A stretch of 14,132 nt of DNA from Nephromyces sp. MM_2019 (Eukaryota > Apicomplexa > Aconoidasida > Nephromycida). The stretch spans positions 8,385-22,516 of the forward strand of contig JADHZB010001049.1 in assembly GCA_015657535.1 (NCBI GenBank), written 5' to 3'. Position 1 is the stretch's first letter, and each line of letters opens with the position of its first letter. The translations under genes were made by a program, and so were the position numbers. The notes under the pieces were generated by a model that was given only the letters and a program-made list of their open reading frames with translations, was not told where the DNA came from and did not search any database. This document shows, one piece after another, positions 1 to 14,132 of the stretch.

Positions 1-845
1 GAAGGCCCCCCCCCCCCTCCAGGGAGGTGAGATCGCACTGCATCTCTCGTGCTTGAATCATTAGCTCCTACACTCTTCGCCAACACACTAACATCTTCAG
101 GCAATTCCACGGGATAATCTGCGAGGTTGGCAGAACTTCCACCTTCTTCAAAGTAGAATTTAGGGGAGCTCCCTGCAGCCAAATCGGTAGAAACACACTT
201 AGAAGAGCTCTGAGAAGCCTTCTCTTTGTGTGTGGGGCTTCCACCCCCAGAATTAGCAGCAGCAGGGTCTTCTCTTTCTGATGAAAAGCTCACATCATTC
301 TCCTTTCTGCTGATGCTCAAAGATCTCATCCTCGTAGTCATTCCTCTTCCCGCAATCTTCGCCAAGTTTTCCCCCTTTGAAGAGCTTCCCATTACTGCTT
401 GCCTCGAAAACTTTCGCCAGGAGGGGGGCCTTCCCACCACCCCACCAGCCCTTCCTGGAAGAGCTGCTCCCGCTGTAGCACAAAGAGCTTCAGCCATCCT
501 GATAGCTAGGCTCCCACGGCCAGGGGGTCTACCAGGAGAACCCTGTCCCCCTGCCCCTTTCTTGAGGGGGAAGATCGTCCTCAAACGGTTTTTGGGGGGT
601 GGGAGGGAGGAATCTTGGGGGGGTTGAAGATCATCGCTGTTTCCCCCAAGATCTCTCGCTGATACATTTCCCCCCGCAGAAGTTAGTGGAACGGCGCTTT
701 CTTCCTCCTCTTCATCCTCAATAGAAGGAGGAGGGGGGGCCTGCTTGGGAAGCTGGGAGAGGGGGGGATCTCCCTTTCTGCTTGAAGATTCCCCATTCAC
801 AACAGGAGAGAAAGAGTTAGGGGGTTTTCTTAGTAGTGAACTCTT
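1..845 (-). CDS. Exon 2 of the Ser/Pro-rich gene (partial)
   Basis: The frame is open from 845 to the window edge. A TAG at 848-846 is itself the end of the acceptor (minus sense TTCCTCTGCGTATAG|AAG). It encodes Ser, Pro, Gly, Arg-rich sequence with an acidic patch. Long C runs on the plus strand are read as poly-Gly or poly-Pro codons. Open frames on the other strand and in other frames (226-627 plus, 295-483 minus) are shorter and interrupted, and I treat them as shadows. Confidence 0.7.
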
Positions 846-1598
846 CTATACGCAGAGGAAAATATATGGAACAAATATGTATAGAGAGAGCAGACACATA
901 GGACATACGCACACACACACACACACAGCAACACACTGACACACACACACACACAGCAACACAGTGACACACACACACACACACACTGACACACACACAC
1001 ACACACACACACAGCAACACACTGACACACACACACACACACACAGCAACACACACACACACACACACAGCAACACACACACGTGAGTACTAAAGAAGCA
1101 CGTGCATGCAGATACACACAGAGTAGATACACATGTACATACACACATAAAAGTACCACAGAAGCAAAAATACAGCACATACATACGCATGCATCATAGA
1201 AGTACATACATACACCACAACACACACATCAACACACACAGCAATACATACCAGTATACATACACCTCAAACACAATAATACACACAGAATAACACAGAC
1301 ATAATGACACACATGCACAATAACACCGATATAATAACACACACACCAACACAAGCACCTTCCTCCTCCTTTTCCTCCGTTTTTTCGTCGCAAGTTGAAG
1401 ATTAGCGGATATTGATGTCGAAGGGCTTGATGATGAGCTAGAAGAGGGAGAAACTGAGGAATTTTGCCTCAAAATGGAGATTTCTCCCACAGAAACAGCA
1501 TTGCCTGCTGACAATGCTGTAGATAACCGTGTGCCCGTCATCCCAGGGATAGCCTCACGCAGTGGAAGAGAATCACTACGTGGCGAACAGGCCATCAT
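1..1598 (-). CDS. Unrecognised Ser/Pro-rich, probably nuclear protein; 5' part, two exons, runs off left edge
   Basis: I do not recognise this gene. Two exons join in phase 0: 1598-1359 (80 codons) and 845-1 (281 codons plus 2 bases), giving at least 361 residues. An in-frame TAA at 1607-1605 lies just upstream of the start, and the second ATG (1595) has A at -3 and G at +4. Visible features: a serine run at about residues 52-58, a basic cluster KKRRKRRRK at 72-80 that would act as a nuclear localisation signal, a proline run then an acidic patch (EDEEEEE, 123-129), Gly/Arg/Ser-rich stretches, and GGGGG at the left edge. It looks largely disordered, with no catalytic motif. The evidence for coding is 843 bases without a stop on the minus strand, ending exactly at an acceptor, with matching phases. 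Coding GC is visibly higher than in the KIN17 exons. Nuclear role is inferred from the basic cluster only. Confidence 0.68.
6..17. repeat. 12-C homopolymer inside coding sequence
   Basis: Twelve consecutive C bases on the plus strand are read as GGN (Gly) codons in the minus-strand exon. Such a run is prone to slippage and to sequencing length error, so the frame to its left should be treated with care. Confidence 0.9.
846..1358 (-). repeat. Intron of the Ser/Pro-rich gene filled with a compound CA/TG array
   Basis: From 907 to about 1083 the plus strand is (AC)n tracts punctuated at short intervals by AGCAACAC and ACTGACAC interruptions. From 1083 to 1350 it decays into degenerate CA-rich sequence with many ACATAC words. 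In the sense of the minus-strand gene this is a TG-rich intron. The long Cys/Val and His/Thr open frames here are products of the repeat, not genes. Confidence 0.75.
1359..1598 (-). CDS. Exon 1 of the Ser/Pro-rich gene
   Basis: This exon starts MMACSPRSD and ends in the basic run KKRRKRRRK. The donor reads AAG|GTGCTT in the minus sense, with the intron beginning at 1358. It encodes 80 residues, including a serine run. The plus strand is also open here and would give an acidic peptide, but it has no start or splice context and no partner frame. An undetected upstream non-coding exon cannot be excluded. Confidence 0.6.
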
Positions 1599-3060
1599 AC
1601 TCGTTTAAGACGACTGGGAAGTTAACGATGCTTTTTTCTCTTTCTCAAGAAGAGAAGAAGTATCTTAACAAGGGGAGAGAACTAGAAAAGAAGCTGTAGA
1701 AAACGGTGAGGTGTGTGCATGTGTTAGCATGTGCGTTTGTGCTAGGTGATGTATTTGTGGTTGTGTGGGTGTCGGTGAAAGTGCTGGTGTCTGTGCGGGT
1801 ACGTGTGTTGGTGTGTGCCAGCGATGAAAGAAGCATTGCTTATGTCTTCATATAGGAGCATCCCAAAAGGAACTTCATTTTTCCAGAGAAAATGATGAAA
1901 ACACACGGAATCTATGTTTCTCTAGATAAAGCAGAAGAGCACTAAACTATAGAGGAAGACACGCAAAACAGATCGTGCAATCTTGGTGGTGAAAACATAA
2001 ATGCACACACAAGCATTCAAACTCTAACACAAAAACTCACAAACACCCATACAGAGCTACACACACACAGAGCTACACAGAGTTACACACACCCACACAC
2101 ACAAACCACACACATACACACACACCACCGGCAACCCACTCTAACCCAGGCAAGCATCAAAATTCTAGAGCACCTCAAGACAAGACTCGTAACATAAACA
2201 CCTTCGCACACGCACCAACACACAAAAAATTTCGATCCTATTCAAGCCATGTTACCTCCATTCTTGTGTATATACACACCAAAACTACATGTCTCTGGGC
2301 ACATCTGTGCAGTATGTTACTACTGCACCGTGAAGTTCCTGTTTGGAGAGATAAAAACAACAATTTGGGTGTATGTACACTTCCTATCCGTAGAGAAAGA
2401 AAGAAGAATATAGTCAAAACACACAAAAAATTATACTCACAACACAGAGAAGAACACGCAACTGAGCAAGAAACAATGCTAAAGAAAGAAGCATAAGAAA
2501 TGCACACACAGAAGCAAAAATGCGCTTTAACACACACCTATGAAGATGGTAGAAAACACGTGTGAACCCACACATTCACTTGCACTGCACACACATACAT
2601 AAATGCGGGGGTGCCGATGTCCATATTTTAGTACACACTTGCTTCTACAATGGTATTTACATATGTATTTTAAAACGCTATAACTCACACCTGCACAACA
2701 CACACTGAGTTGAGCACAGATACACACATCAAGACACCCACACCGACCCATGCCCACACACATACACTCCACTCTATATCTAAAGATTTCATTCTTAAAA
2801 CCCCTCTAAAATAATACCTTTGAAAGCTCCTAAAGGCAAAGCGAAGATTCTCAATAAACTCCTTAGAATTCGATGAAGCAGATATGTGTGTGTGCAGTAT
2901 AAAGCTTTAACCCCGTGAAGAAAAGATGTATATGCAGCAGCACACTGGAACACAATTGCGTAGTGTACACTTATCCAAACGTACTGCCATCTTCAGGTAT
3001 TAATCTTACGATAAAATTCAAAAAAAAGCAAGCACACAAGCCTAATTTAAGCTGAAAACA
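1599..3060. other. CA-rich non-coding DNA upstream of the Ser/Pro-rich gene
   Basis: No gene is supported here. The near part (1599-1900) would hold the promoter and 5' UTR of the minus-strand gene, but I see no diagnostic core element. CA-rich patches on the plus strand occur at about 2000-2130, with weaker ones up to 2770; 1710-1815 is TG-rich instead. Open frames at 2238-2537 (minus) and 2266-2496 (plus) overlap each other and lack splice or family support. Confidence 0.55.
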
Positions 3061-3202
3061 CGCCTACTTTGGGCTGCGTACACACGTGTACTTTGAACTG
3101 CACCCACGCCTACTCTGGGCTGCAGACATACGCCTACTTCAACTTAAACTCACAAGCCTGCTTCAACCTACATACACACGCCTACTTCAACCACTACATA
3201 CC
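3061..3202. repeat. 24-bp minisatellite, about six copies
   Basis: Units resembling CGCCTACTTYRRRCTGC start at about 3061, 3085, 3107, 3131, 3155 and 3179, so spacing is 24, 22, 24, 24 and 24 bases. Copies are diverged (for example CGTGTACTTT and AGCCTGCTTC). Because 24 is a multiple of three, the overlapping plus frame (3069-3482) shows an eight-residue pseudo-repeat; I do not call it a gene. Confidence 0.7.
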
Positions 3203-4150
3203 CAAACATACACATGTGTATAAGAACACCAAAAGATGGTCAAAAGTAAAAGAGTTGAAAATATCAAACTTCTTCAAAGAATATCATCTTTACTCAAAGC
3301 TAATGCAAGGCATACACATACACACACACACACACAGCGCGACGCTTCCTCCAGTGTATGAAAAAAACAAAAAAATTATAAAGCATGCTACAAATAAAGC
3401 GAGTTTTCACGTAATTCTAGCGTTTTTTCTGCGTATTCCATCAACTCGGTGTATATACACCAAACAATGTGCAAAACTATAAGGCTAGTAAGCATACATA
3501 AGGAGCATCGTTAGCAGCCAGCCGTGTGCGTGTTTCATTCCTAACAGGTAAAAGCACCAAAAAATTAGAGATTAAAGCTCCTTAGAAGACGAAAAGAGAA
3601 CTCAAAGATGTTGAACTTTGAACGGAGAGGTCTTGAAGATTTCATACAAGAAAAGTTTTGCCCCATTATCCAGAGGCATAAGAAGAGCCCACACACACAT
3701 ATACAGAAACGCACGTACGCACACACAAAGTGGTATCCAATTCAGCCACTCATAGGGAAGAAAAAAAGGCAATATGGGCATCAAAATGGCAAGCACACAC
3801 ACGCTGGGATATAACTCAGTAACACCTAGTGAAGAATCAGCTGAAAGAGAAACATAAAAGCCACGCACACACAGACACTCAACTCAGCCATTCTCAGGGA
3901 AGAAAACAACCTTCCATCCTTAATTAATACATCATATCCCCCATAAACACGCGCAGAGCTCCCATCTTTTTCATTCTACCCATATCACCCAACATACTTT
4001 TAAACAAAATCCACTCTACATACAGCATATCTGCAGTATACGTACACTCACTATTCCTTCAAAAGTAAAAGTTTTTCAGCAAAATAAAAGGGTGAGATGA
4101 AGAAAAAGCAAAAAGCATATAAAACGCGTTTTTTCTCATTTCAGTGTGGC
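3203..4150. other. Non-coding stretch, no gene supported
   Basis: Mixed AT-rich and CA-containing sequence. It includes a perfect 14-bp palindrome GGTGTATATACACC at 3448-3461 and a related GTATACGTACAC at 4036-4047. A minus-strand open frame (3868-3602) contains non-repetitive pieces near 3690-3605 but has no coherent splice structure that I can defend. Confidence 0.5.
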
Positions 4151-4477
4151 TTAAAAACCTTCAAAAACATCAAATTCTCAACAAAAAAAACCCCATTTAC
4201 CCCTCTTCTTGGGAATTTTCTTCAAAATCCCTATTTTACCTCAAATTCTCAGGAGATCCGCTACATCTTCCGTGCAAAATAGTGTAACATCATGATCTTC
4301 ATTGCACAAATCATCAATTAAACTTCTCTTCAAGTGTGGCGTGCTTTCTAAATCTGAACAGTTCTTCCGAACCTTTAGGAAGATTTTTAAGCTTAAAAGA
4401 AGGGAATCTCCTCCTTCAGATCACAACCCGAGCTCAGCATGTGTGTCATAGATATAACCAGCATTATAGACGTTTTC
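4151..4477 (-). pseudogene. Exon-like minus frame interrupted only by TGA codons; nature unclear
   Basis: Read from an acceptor-like TTCTCAG at 4484-4478, one frame runs from 4477 to a TAA at 4153-4151, broken by TGA at 4423-4421, 4243-4241 and 4180-4178. The 59-codon central part (4420-4244) has a balanced, non-repetitive composition including LIDDLCNEDHDV and TLFCTEDVADLL, unlike the TG/CA shadows around it. I recognise no family. It could be a decayed exon or chance; the plus strand is also open across part of it. Confidence 0.2.
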
Positions 4478-4551
4478 CTGAGAAGACAGTGTACATACAA
4501 TGTGGCTTTAGGTGCCAAACGCACGCCCTCCCGATGAATGATTGTGGAGGT
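4419..4551 (+). CDS. Weak candidate internal exon, product unknown
   Basis: An acceptor-like pyrimidine tract ending CTCCTTCAG lies just before this piece, and a strong donor-type GTATGT follows it at 4552. The frame between them is open (about 44 codons, including CHRYNQHYRRFPEKTVY and THALPMNDCGG). No neighbouring plus-strand exon could be joined to it, and it overlaps the competing minus-strand frame, so it may be fortuitous. Confidence 0.15.
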
Positions 4552-4589
4552 ATGTCATGGGAATGTCGTTTTCTTTCAAACTGAAGGTA

Positions 4590-4840
4590 GCTGAAATCGG
4601 AGGTAGAGATAGAGTAGTAGGGAGAGAGAGATGTATGTGTGTAAAGGAAGAGGGGGGTGACGAGATGGGTAGACGGGAGATGAGGGGGGAGATGAAGGAG
4701 GGAGATGAGGACGGAGATCAGATGGGAAGATAAGGAGGAAGATTGGAGGATATAGAGGGGAGAGAGAGGAGAGATGAGATGAGGAGATGAGCACACACAT
4801 CAGGAGGAAAATGAGTACGCAAGATAAGGGGGCAGATAAC
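4590..4840. repeat. Polypurine (GA-rich) tract
   Basis: The plus strand is almost continuous G and A with repeated GGGAGATGAGG-type words, most strongly at 4650-4790. The complementary pyrimidine strand produces Ser/Leu/Pro-rich open frames (4464-4796 and 4576-4953 minus), which I treat as composition artefacts. Long mirror-like purine tracts can adopt triplex structures; that property is known for such DNA but not shown here. Confidence 0.65.
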
Positions 4841-5749
4841 GGGAAGATGCAGATGTATATACATAAACGCAGAGGTATCAAGAGGAAGAGAGCTCTACAG
4901 GGATACATAGAGACAGAGCAACTAAGAGGATAGATATAAAGGTAAAAAGACAAAAAGAGGGATAGCTTCCCATCAATCTCCCACTCTCTCTAGATATGCA
5001 TGAATATACAAAGATAAAGATATATATCTCTCTGCTGTAAATCTACTAACTAGAAGATATGCTCATGCACACGCACACAATCGCGGCACACACAAACAAA
5101 ATACGATGGGAAACAGCTGAAATGACGCACACACTTCTGTGAGGGACCTTGCTACTCACATCTATACACTCACACAAGCATTGGCCCAGCATTCACGATG
5201 ATATATATAAAGGGAAATAGATACACGTCTATTAGATTCAAACTTCAAATATCTTCCTACTGAATAGACACAGCTGCATCTCGCTGGATTCTACACGAAA
5301 TACTCCTCTATAAAGTGAAATATACACAAATCATCATAAGCTTGAAACACATCAGACATCCTCTGAAAACCTCCACATCATATGTAATGACAGATGTACA
5401 TACGAATATGTGTGTGTGTGTATCCATGACACACAGGTATATAATAATAGTCATACGTTTGCACACACAGATACCTTTTACACAGATATTTTAAGAGAGA
5501 TGATAACTATAAGGGTATTATACCACACGCGAGATGAGACTCACACACACACACAGATGTAAAATGTGTGTGTGTGTGTCTATGTTCATAACATACGTTA
5601 CCGTGCTACATCTTTCCACAGAGAAATTACCTCGTCTTTACTACTTTGAGGAGGAAATATTGAGTGTTTTACACCTGCTGTAATATCAATGATATCTTGA
5701 GCCCACAAGTTGGAGAGTATTCATTATAGGAACACTGTGTGTGTGTGTT

Positions 5750-5781
<32 letters not shown>

Positions 5782-6310
5782 CGCGTGTGTCCGTATACAT
5801 TACACACATTTTTGGTATGTACTACCAGTGCTATGATACATGTCTATCTGGCGGGTTTGAGCACTGCGGGCAGAAAGTTTTTGATATCAAAATTTAGGAA
5901 TTAGTAGGCTCAATGAGGAGGGGGAGGGGGGTTTATGTAAGGCTTGCTGCGGGAGGTGGTTATGTGTGTGTTGGTGCGGGTGGCTGAGAGGTTGAGGGGT
6001 GTGCAGGTGGTGTACGTGGGTGGGGTGGACGCGTGTAAGTAGAGGTATGTGTGTGGGGTTTATGTGTGTGTACGTATATGCACATGTAGGCGTCTGCAAA
6101 TATGAGCGTGTGTGCGAGTAGCTGAGCTTGTGCTTGTGTGCTAGCAGCTGCGTGTTAGCATGTACGGATATATACACTCTTGTAATTACGTATGTGCGCG
6201 TGTTTGGTGAGACCTGTGTTTTTGCAGATATCTACATCAGCTTGCACAGGCAAGCTTGTGTATCAATCATTTAATTTATGGTTCTGTGCTGTGGGTATGA
6301 GGTGTTTTCC
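4841..6310. other. AT-rich then TG-rich intergenic DNA
   Basis: No gene is supported. TG tracts on the plus strand occur at about 5409-5421 and 5736-5788, and TG-rich degenerate sequence runs from 5940 to 6150. This contrasts with CA on the plus strand through most of the window left of 5540. The plus frame 5710-5904 has a short non-repetitive end (LAGLSTAGRKFLISKF) but no splice context. Confidence 0.5.
5542..5578. repeat. Perfect (CA)7 / (TG)7 inverted repeat
   Basis: (CA)7 at 5542-5555 faces (TG)7 at 5565-5578 across a 9-base loop (GATGTAAAA). The two arms are exactly complementary over 14 bp, so the segment could form a hairpin or cruciform. It lies where the dominant repeat strand changes from CA to TG. 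Confidence 0.85.
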
Positions 6311-6780
6311 GTATTAATCCAGTATAAAACAAAGCAGGCATGCAACAGCACACATAGAAGCACACACGGGTAAAAAAGAAAAAGTCACACATACATAGAC
6401 GCACACACTATGGTTATACTCACACTCTTTGACGTAGACACTATGGGTACACACACCGCACCCACCACACGCACACCACATACACACCACACACCATACA
6501 CACGCACCCTCGCTTTTGAGCGTAACAAAAGCAGCGCCCACATGCTCACGCACACACAGCATCTTTTGAAGAGACCTCACGCGTGCCTGCACACCGCTCC
6601 TTATGATGTAAAGATTCGCGATAATAAAACTCCCTCTTACTCCTAAATATCAACCTAAAAATCTCGAAATCTTCGTCAATTTAAGTAGAAAAGAAGTGAA
6701 AAAAGCAATATTTTCTGGTATATTTGGAAATAATTTCAGAAAAAACCAAAAATATAAGAAATTTTCCTTGATTTTGCCTT
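6311..6780. other. CA-rich patch then AT-rich flank
   Basis: From 6345 to 6570 the plus strand is again CA-rich (CACACC and CGCACA words); from 6640 to 6780 it is AT-rich with TTTCTGG and AATTTC words. The overlapping open frames (6314-6592 minus, 6410-6646 plus) are driven by the repeat composition. Nothing here is supported as a gene. Confidence 0.5.
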
Positions 6781-6872
6781 GTTGTAGTGAATTTTACCAG
6801 GGGAGGAAGAAGAGGGAGAAGAAGTGCGGCGGAGAAGAACTAGAGGGAGCAGAGAAGAGGGAGCATAAGTAA

Positions 6873-7127
6873 AGGAAGAAGAAGAGGGAGAAGTGGAAGA
6901 AGAAGAAGTTACATTTCTCATTGAAAATTTATCAACTTCCACCAAGAAAGATTCAAATTTTTAACTTTTTCCTTGAAGATGAAAATCAATTACTTAAGTT
7001 TCAAAAAGAGCATTTATTAGCTGCAAATCAAGGAGTCAACAAAAGGCAGACAACTCCAACTATGAAGAAGCTGGGATATGAAGATACTCCCGGAATTACC
7101 AAGCAAATTACTGGTTTTTTCTCTTAA
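6873..7127 (+). CDS. Candidate terminal exon with a PIP-box-like C-terminus; product unknown
   Basis: The frame is open from just after a TAA at 6870-6872 to the TAA at 7125-7127. The first part is low-complexity Lys/Arg from a GA-rich tract, so the likely exon begins further in. One possible acceptor is CTTTTTCCTTGAAG ending at 6978. From there the frame reads ENQLLKFQKEHLLAANQ, then TPTMKKLGYEDTPG, and ends ITKQITGFFS. The ending fits a degenerate PCNA-interacting (PIP) box, with I at position 4 and FF at 7-8, but lacks the usual Q at position 1. It ends 195 bases before the KIN17 ATG on the same strand. No upstream exon was found. The opposite strand carries a rival Ser-rich frame (6945-6736). 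Confidence 0.3.
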   Translation, partial: RKKKREKWKKKKLHFSLKIYQLPPRKIQIFNFFLEDENQLLKFQKEHLLAANQGVNKRQTTPTMKKLGYEDTPGITKQITGFFS

Positions 7128-7322
7128 AGCAGACGGGAATATACAAACACACAAAAGCAGAAGCAGGGACGCAAAAAAGCTCTAGTAAACATACACACAG
7201 CTCTTTCACATCTTGCTGCTCTCATTTTTTCTTCTCTGTTACGAAGAAGTCAAATTACCTTTCTTTTGATGAAATCTACTCCAAAACGAGGCCTCTGTGT
7301 GGTGAAGCCTGAATAAGCGGAA
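7128..7322 (+). promoter_or_regulatory. 5' flank of the KIN17 gene
   Basis: This short interval between the preceding stop and the KIN17 ATG must hold the 5' UTR and perhaps the promoter. An in-frame TAA at 7314-7316 fixes the start ATG at 7323 as the first in this frame. Pyrimidine-rich patches (TTTTTTCTTCTCTGTT near 7227-7242) are visible; no defined core promoter element is. Confidence 0.35.

Positions 7323-14132
<6,810 letters not shown>

Noticed and set aside
226..627. 133-residue plus-strand open frame
   Set aside because: It opposes a longer uninterrupted minus frame with matching splice phase, and has no start or splice context of its own.
817..1293. Several overlapping Cys/Val-rich and His/Thr-rich open frames
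   Set aside because: They are translations of CA/TG repeat in several frames at once and lie in the intron between the two Ser/Pro-rich exons.
1380..1608. Acidic plus-strand frame opposite exon 1 of the Ser/Pro-rich gene
   Set aside because: The minus strand has the ATG, an upstream stop, a donor and a phase-matched second exon; the acidic frame is the complement of serine codons.
4151..4477. TGA read as an amino acid (alternative code)
   Set aside because: KIN17 uses TGG for its tryptophans and needs no TGA readthrough; a single unrecognised frame is not evidence for recoding.
6736..6945. Ser-rich minus-strand frame with a donor-like GTAAAA
   Set aside because: The composition comes from a GA/TC-rich tract and no following exon could be joined, though it cannot be excluded outright.

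Overview
This looks like nuclear DNA from an intron-rich apicomplexan, most likely a coccidian. The basis is one confidently recognised gene, a KIN17 homologue. Its N-terminus (MPRAEVGT, then WLANKMKAKGLQKLRWYCQM) is, from memory of the family, the apicomplexan form rather than the animal or yeast form. It is split by at least nine short introns with GT..AG borders, and the non-coding DNA is saturated with TG/CA repeats. No prokaryotic features, rRNA, tRNA, CRISPR array or transposase gene was seen. Species is not assignable from the sequence alone.

Layout. (1) 1-1598, minus strand: the 5' part of an unrecognised Ser/Pro-rich protein gene, running off the left edge. Exon 1 is 1598-1359 and exon 2 is 845-1; the intron between them is filled with a CA array (TG on the sense strand). 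(2) 1599-6900: about 5.3 kb of mostly CA/TG-rich non-coding DNA. It holds a 24-bp minisatellite (3061-3202), a purine tract (about 4590-4840), a perfect CA/TG hairpin (5542-5578) and a few exon-like stretches on either strand that I cannot assign (4151-4477 minus, 4419-4551 plus). (3) 6873-7127, plus: a short open frame ending in a PIP-box-like C-terminus; it may be a terminal exon. (4) 7323 to the right edge, plus: the KIN17 gene. Exons 1-10 are well supported and all splice phases agree; exons 11-12 are tentative.

KIN17 is a conserved nuclear DNA/RNA-binding protein associated in other eukaryotes with DNA replication/damage response and the spliceosome. The predicted protein keeps the C2H2 zinc finger, the winged-helix signature, a basic linker and the C-terminal SH3-like/KOW region. 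Nothing shows that it and the left-hand gene work together; they point away from each other and are 5.7 kb apart.

Points for a second look: TG repeats lie mostly on the sense strand in both genes; a GTGTAnnTACAC near-palindrome recurs in four KIN17 introns and in the intergenic DNA; a perfect 12-bp hairpin holds a splice-acceptor-like AG in its loop, in front of an in-phase alternative 3' exon that would remove the KOW motif; and 24-, 38- and about 65-bp tandem repeats occur. I found no clear evidence of a new multi-gene system.
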